Made by a program: the position numbers and the translations under genes. A stretch of DNA of 64,000 bases from Longispora fulva (GTDB lineage: Bacteria; Actinomycetota; Actinomycetes; Mycobacteriales; Micromonosporaceae), in contig NZ_JADOUF010000001.1 of the NCBI RefSeq assembly GCF_015751905.1, positions 4,774,001 through 4,838,000 of the forward strand, in the 5' to 3' direction. The notes beneath the pieces were generated by a model. That model worked only from the letters and a program-made list of their open reading frames with translations, was not told the DNA's origin and made no database searches. Positions 56,994 to 64,000 of the stretch are shown in pieces (the stretch's first letter is position 1; each line of letters starts with the position of its first letter).

Positions 56994-58184
56994 CTAGTAC
57001 GTCCCGGCCAGCTCGCGTGCGCGGGCGCGAGCCCACGCCTCCGCGGCGAGCACCTCTTCGACGGTACCTGGCTCAGCGTAGTCGGGCGCGTCGTCGAGCA
57101 CCCGATCGATGGTGTCCACGATCCCGAGGAACGGCAGCCGGCCGGCCCGGAACGCCTCGACGCACTCCTCGTTGGCCGCGTTGAAGATCGCGGGGCGGCA
57201 GCGGCCCTCGGTGCCGGCGGCCTTCGCGAGCGCCACGGCGGGGAACACCGCGTCGTCCAGTGGCGCGAATTCCCACGTGTGCGCGGCAGTCCAGTCGACG
57301 CCGCGCGCCGCCCCCGGCACCCGGTCCGGCCAGCCGAGCGCCAGCGCGATCGGCAGCCGCATGTCGGGCGGGCTGGCCTGCGCGATCGTTGATCCGTCGA
57401 CGAATTCGACCATCGAGTGGATCACCGACTGCGGGTGCACCATGACCGCGATGTCGGCGTACGGGGTGCCGTACAGCTCGTGCGCCTCGATCACTTCCAG
57501 GGCCTTGTTCACCAGCGTGGCCGAGTTGATCGTGATCACCGGACCCATGTCCCAGGTCGGGTGGGCCATCGCCTCCTCCAGGGTCACGCCCCGCAGCGAC
57601 TCCCGGGACCTGCCCCGGAACGGGCCGCCGCTCGCCGTGACGATCAGGCGACGAACCTCACGCTCCGTACCCGACCTCAGGCACTGGGTCAGGGCGGAGT
57701 GCTCGCTGTCCACCGGTACAATTTGACCGGGTTTAGCGAATTTTTTCACCAGTGCCCCACCTGCGACCAGGGACTCCTTGTTGGCCAACGCCAGGGTCCG
57801 ACCGGCCTTGAGCGCCGCGAGGGTCGGCTTGAGCCCGATGGAACCGGTGACGGCGTTCAGGACCACATCACACGGGTACTCCGCGAGATCCGCCATCGAC
57901 TCCGGCCCCGCGAGGATCTTCGGGATCCGGAAGTCCCCGGTGGCGTAGCCGCGCTTCTGGGCCTCCGCGTAGAAGGCCAACTGGAGGTCCTGCACGGCCG
58001 TCGAGTTGGCCACCGCGACGATCTCCACCCCGAGGCTGAGCGCCTGCTCCGCCAGGAGGGCGACGTTGCCGCCACCGGCGCCCAGGCCCACCACCCGGAA
58101 CCTGTCGGGGTGCTGTCGCACGACGTCAATGGCCTGGGTGCCCACCGAGCCGGTGGAACCGAGAAGTACGAGGGTGCGCGTCAC
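56994..58184 (-). CDS. dxr: 1-deoxy-D-xylulose 5-phosphate reductoisomerase
   Basis: Dxr converts DXP to MEP with NADPH and is the fosmidomycin target. The 396-aa protein has [18 protein letters not shown] (NADPH), [23 protein letters not shown] (metal and substrate residues) and ASGGPFRG. It continues with [32 protein letters not shown], all typical. I chose the GTG at 58184: a -10-like GACAAT (58196-58191) ends 6 nt upstream, so the mRNA may be leaderless. Confidence 0.97.
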   Translation of the reverse strand: MTRTLVLLGSTGSVGTQAIDVVRQHPDRFRVVGLGAGGGNVALLAEQALSLGVEIVAVANSTAVQDLQLAFYAEAQKRGYATGDFRIPKILAGPESMADLAEYPCDVVLNAVTGSIGLKPTLAALKAGRTLALANKESLVAGGALVKKFAKPGQIVPVDSEHSALTQCLRSGTEREVRRLIVTASGGPFRGRSRESLRGVTLEEAMAHPTWDMGPVITINSATLVNKALEVIEAHELYGTPYADIAVMVHPQSVIHSMVEFVDGSTIAQASPPDMRLPIALALGWPDRVPGAARGVDWTAAHTWEFAPLDDAVFPAVALAKAAGTEGRCRPAIFNAANEECVEAFRAGRLPFLGIVDTIDRVLDDAPDYAEPGTVEEVLAAEAWARARARELAGTY

Positions 58185-58283
58185 CGGGCCATTGTCCCCG
58201 ACCGGTTCCGGGGGGATCGTGGCGGTGCCGTGCGGATTCGGCGCGCGGCCGTGTTCCGGCCGCCGTCGGGGCCCGGCTGGTCC

Positions 58284-58327
58284 GGCGGCGGCGGTGCGCG
58301 GCGCTCCCAACCAGCACCGGCACCGCC
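58284..58327. terminator. Possible hairpin downstream of the RimJ/L-like GNAT gene
   Basis: GGCGGCGGTG (58284-58293) and CACCGCCGCC (58318-58327) are exact complements with a 24-nt loop, 13 nt past the GNAT stop on the minus strand. The loop is long, so this is a weaker candidate than the other stems. Confidence 0.4.
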
Positions 58328-58339
58328 GCCACCCACCCG

Positions 58340-58852
58340 TCAGGACCGGGCGATCCGGAACGCCGCGAGTTCGATCCCGTACCACCGGTCCGTCAGACCC
58401 TGCGGTGTCATCCCCAGCCGCTCGCACACCCGCACCGAGGCGGTGTTCGGCGGGTGCACCACCGCGAAGATCTCGTCCAAGCCCTCCGCGAACCCCTTCT
58501 CGACCGCGCCCCGGGCGGCCTCCGTCGCGTACCCGTGGCCCCACGAGTCCGGGTGGAAGTGCCAGCCCACCTCGACCTCGCCGTCCCCGTCCGGCAACGG
58601 CACGAGCAGCACCGTGCCCGCCACCACCCCGTCGGGCCGCTGCACCGCCCAGATCCCGAACCGGGGATCCGTCGAGCGCTCCCGCCAGCGGGCCATGGTC
58701 CGCAGCGCCTGCTCAGGCTCGGTCATCACCTGAGGCGTGGCACCGAGGTACTGGACGACCTCCATCCGTCCGTACATGTCGAAGAGCCGGTCCGCGTCGG
58801 ACTCCTCCCACGGCCGGACGATCAGCCGCTCGGTACTGAATACAATGTTCAT
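58340..58852 (-). CDS. RimJ/RimL-type GNAT acetyltransferase
   Basis: This 170-aa protein has [21 protein letters not shown] at the N-terminus and [28 protein letters not shown] as the acetyl-CoA motif. It also has [18 protein letters not shown], the pattern of the RimJ/RimL group that acetylates protein N-termini or small amines. CAAGCT (58864-58859) ends 6 nt before the ATG, so the transcript may be leaderless. The substrate is unknown. Confidence 0.88.
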   Translation of the reverse strand: MNIVFSTERLIVRPWEESDADRLFDMYGRMEVVQYLGATPQVMTEPEQALRTMARWRERSTDPRFGIWAVQRPDGVVAGTVLLVPLPDGDGEVEVGWHFHPDSWGHGYATEAARGAVEKGFAEGLDEIFAVVHPPNTASVRVCERLGMTPQGLTDRWYGIELAAFRIARS

Positions 58853-59123
58853 TCCGCCAGCTTGCCACCGGACGGCCGTCCGCGTCCGTCGGCCGGTCGG
58901 ACGACGGTCGCCCCGCCGCCGGCCGGTGCGGCACCCGCCCCGGCGTCCGGGCGGGCACCGTCGCGACCAGGGCCACGGGCACGCCCCCGATGATCAGGAG
59001 CAGCCGCACAGTCATGCTCGTCTCCTCCAGTGTGGACGCCCAGAACGCTACCGAGACCGACCGTGCCGGGCGTCCGGCACAGGGTTGACGTTTCCGCCGG
59101 CCCTACAACTTTCGCGGTACGCG

Positions 59124-60191
59124 CTACCCGTCCTTGTCCAGTTCACGGTCGATGTCCCCGGAGCTCTGCCGGTGCTCGTCGGTGAGCCAGTCCTGGTAAC
59201 GCTGCTCGACGCTCACCGCCCCGCCGGCCCCCTTGGTGGCCGCGGGCATCCAGGTGTCGTCACTGCGGACGTACTCGTCCCGCACGGAACCGGCGCTGCG
59301 CTGGGCGCCCTTCGGCGCGTACCCCTCACGCACCCCGGCCATCTTCATCGGCTCGAGCTTCTTGAACATGTTCTCCAACCGGCCGAGGACCGGCACCACC
59401 CGGTCCAGGAACACCACTCCCCTGCTCAGCATCACCCCGCCCTCGACCTCGGTGGCGACGACGGCGACGTTGACCGAGGCTCCGGCGGTCTCCGGCGCGG
59501 CGTCCATCGCGATCATCCACGTGATGATCAACCACTCCACCCAGGTCGCCAGCAGCTGGATCAGGACGGCCTGCGCGATGTCCATCACCGTCTTCGCCAG
59601 GATCAGGCAGACCTCGATCAGCTTGATGTCCGTGGCGACGGCGCGCATGCCGTTCGCGAAGGCGTCCAACCGCTCCCTGGACCGCTCCGCCGTCAGCCCC
59701 CGCCAGCCGAACATATGGTCCTCGCCGCACTTGCGGACCTCCTCGGCGAGCGGAACCAGCGCCCTGCCGACCCGCTCCCAGCGGCTGATCTCGGTGGCCA
59801 TCCGCTCGCCGTTGCCCGTGACCAACCCCACGAGATCCTCGAACGGCTGCACCACGTCGACCAGGAACCCCAGACCCGCTGCGAGCAGCGCGTTCATCGG
59901 GTCGAAGACCACGTCGAACAGGTTGTGCCCCAGGCCGCCGATCAGCGTGATCAGCTCACCCAGCTCGGTGCTGTCCTTCTCGTCGAACGTGGCCAGCAGC
60001 TTCCCGATCGACGTCGCGTCCGAGAACAGCGGGATGTCCGACTTCGGATCGAAGCGGAGGAACTCGTACCGGCTGGTCTCCGGCGCCGGGAAGTACTGGA
60101 CATCGCCCAGCGTCACCGACCACGGCTCGTCGGTCTCGTCATTGGTCACGTCGCTGTCGTCGTTGACGTCGGGCTCGGCCGGCGAGGTCAC
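59124..60191 (-). CDS. Type VII secretion locus protein with hydrophobic helices, function unknown
   Basis: This 355-aa protein begins with an acidic 30-residue tail-like segment (PAEPDVNDDSDVTNDETDEP). A helical region follows with WRGLTAERSRERLDAFANGM and a hydrophobic stretch near 200-240 (ILAKTVMDIAQAVLIQLLATW). The C-terminus is polar and charged. Such proteins accompany WXG100-like genes in actinomycete ESX loci and may be substrates or partners. The GTG start overlaps the stop of the upstream WXG-like gene (GTGA). I do not recognise a specific family. Confidence 0.7.
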   Translation of the reverse strand: MTSPAEPDVNDDSDVTNDETDEPWSVTLGDVQYFPAPETSRYEFLRFDPKSDIPLFSDATSIGKLLATFDEKDSTELGELITLIGGLGHNLFDVVFDPMNALLAAGLGFLVDVVQPFEDLVGLVTGNGERMATEISRWERVGRALVPLAEEVRKCGEDHMFGWRGLTAERSRERLDAFANGMRAVATDIKLIEVCLILAKTVMDIAQAVLIQLLATWVEWLIITWMIAMDAAPETAGASVNVAVVATEVEGGVMLSRGVVFLDRVVPVLGRLENMFKKLEPMKMAGVREGYAPKGAQRSAGSVRDEYVRSDDTWMPAATKGAGGAVSVEQRYQDWLTDEHRQSSGDIDRELDKDG

Positions 60192-60529
60192 TTCCCGTCC
60201 TCCCCCAGCAGCCTGTGGATGCCCCGGAGCGCCTCCGCGATCCCCCGATCCGTGTCCTGGTACGCCTTGCCCGCCGCATCGATCGCCTCCACCCGGCCGG
60301 CGATCCCCTCGGCCATCATCTCCAGCTGGCGGTAGAGGTCCCGGCCGCAGCCGCCCCAGTACGCCGCGGCCATCTGCGCGCCCAGGGCACCCCAGATGAA
60401 CCACTCCGGATCGGCCTGCTCGGCGACCCTGAGCAGCTCCGCCGTCCGGTAGCGCACCTGCGCAAGGCGCTGGCGGCACTCCTCCAACGCGACCGGATCC
60501 ACCCAGAATCCCTTGTGGTCGTCACCCAT
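60188..60529 (-). CDS. WXG100/EspC-like small protein
   Basis: This 113-aa helical protein contains ADPEWFIWGALGAQMAAAYW and ends with GRVEAIDAAGKAYQDTDRGI, resembling the helix-turn-helix WxG-type and YxxxD/E pattern of T7SS substrates. Its ATG follows the previous stop without a gap (TAGATG), so translation is probably coupled. It is the likeliest secreted substrate or partner of the 355-aa protein downstream. Confidence 0.75.
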   Translation of the reverse strand: MGDDHKGFWVDPVALEECRQRLAQVRYRTAELLRVAEQADPEWFIWGALGAQMAAAYWGGCGRDLYRQLEMMAEGIAGRVEAIDAAGKAYQDTDRGIAEALRGIHRLLGEDGK

Positions 60530-61471
60530 CTAGCCGCGCCCCCGTCCCGGACCGTCCAGCCGGGCACCGGCCAGCTGAGTCCTCCCCGAAGCGTTCAGCT
60601 GGGGGCCGTCCCGTCCTGAATCGTCCGCCCGGGTGCCGGTCAATCCCGGAGTCTCCACCCGGTTGCCGGTCGGTACTGGAATGTCCAGGCGGGTGCCGGT
60701 CAGCTCGGCCGTCAGCTCGGCGGCCCGCGCGGCCGACCGGGCGATCGCCCCATGGATCAGGGACACCAGCAGCATGCCCAGCGCCTCCGCGCCGTACTCC
60801 GCGAGCAGGCCGTCCGCCATAGACACCTGCTCGACAGTCACACCCCGGACCAGGATCCGGATCCGGCCGTCGGAGTTCTCCGCGAGCGTGCGGTCCTCCC
60901 CGAGGGAAGTCCGCAGCCGGGTACTCCTCGCGGCCCGATCGGCGACCAACTCCCGGAACCGCTCCAGCTCCGGAATGGGGTGCCCGGCATGAGCGTGGAC
61001 GGCCTCGCGCCGTGGACCGGGGCCGGCCCCGCCACCCGGCTCGGTACCGGCACCACCACTGGGCCGCGAACCGGCATGCCCGTGGACCCCATCTCCCGCG
61101 CCCACCCCGCCTTCACGCCCCGGCACTTCGGCAACTCGCGCTCCGGAGTGGTTCTGCGCACGTTCGCCCTGTTCATCCTGAGCTGCAGGAGTCGACAAGT
61201 CGCCGCGAAGCAGGCCGGCATGGTCACCCAGTCGGTCGGCGAGGCGCTCGTCGACCCGGGCCGCAGCGGCGCGCAGGGTCTCCAGCACCAGCCGGGCCAG
61301 ACTCACTCCGTCGAGCCGCGCGGCGGACTCCCCGAACGTGATCTCGCGCGGCACCCCGCCGGCCCCCACGGTCACGGTCACCTCACGGTTCACCGAGGTG
61401 ACGCCTACTGCGCAGGACGCCGTGAACCGGGCGAGCTCCCGCACCTCGGTGATCCATTCGTCTGTCCTCAC
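60530..61471 (-). CDS. YbaB/EbfC-like protein of a type VII secretion locus
   Basis: This 313-aa protein has a YbaB-like N-terminal part (VNREVTVTVGAGGVPREITF then VSLARLVLETLRAAAARVDE). A Gly/His-rich middle follows (about 95-165), then a second structured part (RIRILVRGVTVEQVSMADGLLAEYGAEALGMLLVSLIHGAIAR). Its C-terminal tail is made of decaying 10-residue units around TGTR. YbaB-like genes are common next to WXG genes in actinomycetes; a DNA- or partner-binding role is inferred. The start is GTG. Confidence 0.72.
   Translation of the reverse strand: MRTDEWITEVRELARFTASCAVGVTSVNREVTVTVGAGGVPREITFGESAARLDGVSLARLVLETLRAAAARVDERLADRLGDHAGLLRGDLSTPAAQDEQGERAQNHSGARVAEVPGREGGVGAGDGVHGHAGSRPSGGAGTEPGGGAGPGPRREAVHAHAGHPIPELERFRELVADRAARSTRLRTSLGEDRTLAENSDGRIRILVRGVTVEQVSMADGLLAEYGAEALGMLLVSLIHGAIARSAARAAELTAELTGTRLDIPVPTGNRVETPGLTGTRADDSGRDGPQLNASGRTQLAGARLDGPGRGRG
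60623..60703. repeat. 30-bp minisatellite in the YbaB-like gene
   Basis: Copies near GTCC-CCCGGGTGCCGGTCA start at 60623, 60653 and 60683, exactly 30 bp apart, and a further copy lies at 60554. They encode the TGTR-type units of the C-terminal tail. Confidence 0.75.
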
Positions 61472-61480
61472 AGCACACTC

Positions 61481-61620
61481 CAGTCTCTGTTCCCGGTGGG
61501 TATGGGGTCAGCTCTGCTGTTTCCGATGGGCACGGGGTCAGTCCTGCTGTTCGCAGTGGGTATGGGGTCGGCGCCGTTCGCGGTGGGTTGGAGGTCAGTG
61601 TTGGCGGTTGGCACGGGTCA
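61481..61620. repeat. 30-bp minisatellite in the gap and at the stop of the PPE-like gene
   Basis: Three 30-bp units (61481-61510, 61511-61540, 61541-61570) share a CTGTT-N-GGG-TATGGGGTCA-like core. Two shorter decayed units run to 61620, where the last one includes the stop codon of the 405-aa gene. The 146-bp gap otherwise holds no gene. Confidence 0.8.
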
Positions 61621-62835
61621 GTCCTGCGGGCGGATGAACCGCACCATCTCGACTCCTGCCGGCCAGTCGGACGCCGGCTCCTCCACCTTGCCGAGGACCG
61701 CCGGGGCGATCTCCTCGTCGCCGAACCAGATCGTCCGGTCCTCACGCAGCCAGGTGGAATACGAGGACTTGTCCTCGGCGGAGTTCGCGGCGGGGGTACC
61801 GATCGCGCCCATTCCGCCGAATCCGGTGGAGCCGGCCAGGCGTGCGGAGTTGCCGGCCGCGAGGGTGCGCGGGAGGTCCACGGGGCGGCCCAGGGTGCCG
61901 CCGCCGGGGACGGAGCCTGGGGCGAGGCCGGTCGAGCCGGAACCGCCGCCCAGGCCGAGGGCGGACGGGTCCGCACTGAACCCGGTACCGCCGGAGCCGA
62001 AGGGGCCGGCTGTGCCGGCGAGGCCGGTGGCGGAGGGGTGTTCGGAGTCCGAGGCCGGGGGGCGGAAGTCGCCAGCGTCCTCCCAGCCTTTGTTCCAGGC
62101 ATCCCGCGGGTCGCCGGGGGTGTGAGCAGACCCAAAGGCTCCAGGTTGATGCTCAGCAAAACCCTTCGATGGGTACGCACCACCAGCACCGAGGTCGGGT
62201 CCACCAGAGACACCAGAGACACCTTCTCCAACTGTCAGCTCGGGTTCTCCAGCATTTCTCCGAACATCCGAGCCGACATGCACAGCATCCGGCATACGTT
62301 GCCGCACACCCTCATACTCCCCAGACACCTTGTCGTACGTCTTGAGCGCCGGCCCTTCGATGTCGTGCAAGGCCTGCTCCAGCATGTCCTGGCTGCTGCC
62401 GATGAACTTGAGCACAGGATTCTTGAGCAGCTCATTGGACAGCGTGATCTCACAAAATTTGGGCCCCAGGCTGTACTTCCCATTGCGAGCGGCCATCAAC
62501 TCACCGAACATCCCATGCGGCACCGGCATCGCATTCTGCGCCTCGGCAAGCTTGGTGGCAGCCTCCTGTAAGGAGGGCACGACCCCCGTGCCTGAATTCA
62601 CCTTGTCGATCGCATCGCCGATCTTTTTCGCGATGCCCATCATGTGTGTCTTGTAGGACTCGTATGCCGGCCCGGTCCAGACCTGGGCCAGGTCGGCGAC
62701 ATCCCGTTCCAGCGTGGACTTGATATCGCCGGCCCGCTTCAACACCTCCTCCCACCCCAGCGCTGCGCTCTTCACGTCGCCGGGCCGGCCCTGGATCACG
62801 ACCTGTTGCACCGCGGTGCTCCAGTCAACCTTCAC
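61618..62835 (-). CDS. PPE/WXG-like type VII secretion substrate-type protein
   Basis: This 405-aa protein has a helical N-terminal domain with a W-x-G turn (DVADLAQVWTGPAYESYKTHMMGIAKKIGDAIDKV, near 45-80). A long Gly/Ser/Pro-rich region follows from about 205 to 340 and a short ordered end (STWLREDRTIWFGDEEIAPAVLG). A two-helix domain followed by a disordered Gly-rich body is typical of PPE-like or LXG-like exported proteins. It overlaps the upstream 212-aa gene by ATGA. The exact family is uncertain. Confidence 0.75.
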   Translation of the reverse strand: MKVDWSTAVQQVVIQGRPGDVKSAALGWEEVLKRAGDIKSTLERDVADLAQVWTGPAYESYKTHMMGIAKKIGDAIDKVNSGTGVVPSLQEAATKLAEAQNAMPVPHGMFGELMAARNGKYSLGPKFCEITLSNELLKNPVLKFIGSSQDMLEQALHDIEGPALKTYDKVSGEYEGVRQRMPDAVHVGSDVRRNAGEPELTVGEGVSGVSGGPDLGAGGAYPSKGFAEHQPGAFGSAHTPGDPRDAWNKGWEDAGDFRPPASDSEHPSATGLAGTAGPFGSGGTGFSADPSALGLGGGSGSTGLAPGSVPGGGTLGRPVDLPRTLAAGNSARLAGSTGFGGMGAIGTPAANSAEDKSSYSTWLREDRTIWFGDEEIAPAVLGKVEEPASDWPAGVEMVRFIRPQD

Positions 62836-63470
62836 CGGCCCTCCATCGGGTGCTGGGTGGTCGCCTGCTCGGCGAGGATCTTCTGCATCTGCTCAGCAGT
62901 CATCCGGTTGCGGTCCTCGACGGACACGTAGTTGCTCATCACCTCTCCCAACGCGTCATACGCGTCATACAGGTCCTCCGCAACTGTCGCGAGCATGCCC
63001 TCGAACCCGGTGTAGAGACCGTCGTGCCGCCCCTTGAGTTCGGCAGCCTTAGGAAAACCACCGAGACTGGTACCAGTGGTCGTCGGCCCGTCGATCAGCT
63101 TTCTGATATCCGCCATACCAGTCTGGAGCTTCCTGGCCACGTCCCCCATGTCCTGCAACCACCGTTGCGCGTCGCCCAGCGAGGCCAGGTCGTATGAAGT
63201 CTTGAGACCCTGTCCTTCCGAGAACGTCAACCCGTCAGGCACGTGGGCTGTCCGCATCCCGTTGTCATCCGCCGAGATATGGACAGACGCGCCCGGCGCC
63301 GCCAGCCACCAGGCGTCGAAGTCACCGTCGATCCGGTTGCCCTGCACCCGTGTGGTGATCACGCTGCCATCGACCAGGGTGATCTCCCACGTGTCGGGGC
63401 CGATCTGGCGCGAGCTGCTCACAAGCGGCGCGATCTGCGGATTGGTGAACGTCAGTTCCTGCTCACCCAT
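62832..63470 (-). CDS. Type VII secretion locus protein of unknown family (PE-like partner)
   Basis: This 212-aa protein has a beta-rich N-terminal half (PQIAPLVSSSRQIGPDTWEITLVDGSVI). Its helical C-terminal half (DLASLGDAQRWLQDMGDVAR and LYDAYDALGEVMSNYVSVEDRNRM) looks like a WXG/PE-type hairpin. It lies between the mycosin gene and the PPE-like gene and overlaps the latter by 4 nt, so the two are likely co-expressed and may pair. Confidence 0.65.
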   Translation of the reverse strand: MGEQELTFTNPQIAPLVSSSRQIGPDTWEITLVDGSVITTRVQGNRIDGDFDAWWLAAPGASVHISADDNGMRTAHVPDGLTFSEGQGLKTSYDLASLGDAQRWLQDMGDVARKLQTGMADIRKLIDGPTTTGTSLGGFPKAAELKGRHDGLYTGFEGMLATVAEDLYDAYDALGEVMSNYVSVEDRNRMTAEQMQKILAEQATTQHPMEGR

Positions 63471-63508
63471 AGGTGAACCCTCCCCATGAAGTTGGATGAC
63501 GTGCTTTG

Positions 63509-64000
63509 TCAGCGCCCGGGCGGATACCCGGGTACGCGTTGGACCGCCCGCCGACGCCGCCGGTTGCTCGCCAGCACCAGCCAGGTGATGCCACCAGCCA
63601 GCACCGCCACGACCACCAGGAGCGGACCCATGATCTTCCAGTCGATGTGCGCCGAAACGAGAGGCTGGCCTGTCGGACCGGCGGACCCCGGACCGGTCGA
63701 ACTACCTTGCTGTGCACCAAGAAGCGGGTTGTCCTTGACCTCAGGCACATCCGCCGTCAGCGCAGCGACCGGATCAATCACTCCGAACCCATAGAGGTCG
63801 TCCCGCCCCGGCTTGCCTGCATCCTTGGCCGTGCGGATAATCCGGTTGATTACGTTAGCCGCGCTGAGTTGCTTAAACTGAGACCGAATGAGCGCAGCTT
63901 CACCAGAAACGAGGGCCGCAGCGTTGCTGCTCCCGTCACCGACGAGATATCCATTCTTCGAACGGTTTGCAGGAGCTGAGGTAATCACTTGGACCCCCGG
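63509..64000 (-). CDS. Mycosin-like subtilase (MycP), 3' part; gene continues beyond the window
   Basis: Only the C-terminal 163 or so residues are present. The subtilase serine motif appears as GDGSSNAAALVSGEAALIRS, in place of the usual GTSxAAPxVSG. RTAKDAGKPGRDDLYGFGVIDPVAAL, typical of S8 ends, follows. A Gly/Ser/Pro linker, one C-terminal TM (IMGPLLVVVAVLAGGITWLVLA) and a basic cytosolic tail complete it. Membrane-anchored mycosins stabilise or process for ESX machines. The gene is upstream of the PE/PPE-like genes by 38 bp. Confidence 0.88.
   Translation of the reverse strand, partial: PGVQVITSAPANRSKNGYLVGDGSSNAAALVSGEAALIRSQFKQLSAANVINRIIRTAKDAGKPGRDDLYGFGVIDPVAALTADVPEVKDNPLLGAQQGSSTGPGSAGPTGQPLVSAHIDWKIMGPLLVVVAVLAGGITWLVLASNRRRRRAVQRVPGYPPGR

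Overview
The window is chromosomal DNA of a very high-GC actinomycete. Strongly GC-biased codons, GTG/TTG starts, a possible F420-type reductase, a WXG/mycosin type VII secretion block and actinobacterial gene order all point there. A member of Micromonosporaceae or a close relative is my best guess, but nothing in the sequence fixes the genus. I saw no rRNA, tRNA, IS element or CRISPR array.

The backbone is the conserved minus-strand translation/RNA supra-operon and its neighbours. From upstream to downstream it reads dxr - rip - ispG - GNAT, then map, then rimP - nusA - ylxR - infB - tRNA-methyltransferase-like - DUF503 - rbfA - DHH phosphoesterase - MATE - truB - ribF - rpsO - pnp - M16 protease - dapB. 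As I recall it, this is the order around Rv2773c-Rv2870c of Mycobacterium tuberculosis. Here the backbone is interrupted by accessory blocks: a single NACHT-LRR (NLR-like) gene between truB and ribF (7990-11280); a secreted trio (tiny exported peptide, lipoprotein, CHAP-like amidase with FG-GAP repeats) between truB and the MATE gene (12400-14752); and a 12-kb surface-glycan block between the MATE gene and the DHH gene (16390-28077). The glycan block holds rmlA/B/C/D for dTDP-L-rhamnose, two GT2 glycosyltransferases, a flippase-like protein, polytopic membrane proteins and a Tat-exported surface protein.

From 36.7 to 54.4 kb the plus strand carries a ferritin-like pair, a PadR-ABC transporter operon, a deazaflavin-type reductase, a dodecin, a small protein divergent from a GntR regulator, a nucleotidyltransferase, purU and an MFS transporter. 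The minus strand carries gntR, VIT1/map, a RecQ helicase fused to a phosphoribosyltransferase-like domain, an FMN-type split-barrel protein and a GNAT.

The right end (59124-64000) is a minus-strand type VII secretion operon: the 3' part of a mycosin gene followed by PE/PPE/WXG-like and YbaB-like proteins. The left end is cut inside a GT87 mannosyltransferase-like gene.

Two expression themes recur. Many operon-internal genes overlap by ATGA or GTGA, which suggests translational coupling. Many operon-first genes have a -10-like hexamer 6-9 nt before the start codon, which suggests leaderless mRNAs. Strong intergenic hairpins separate convergent genes, and two of them, after infB and after ispG, have T-tracts.
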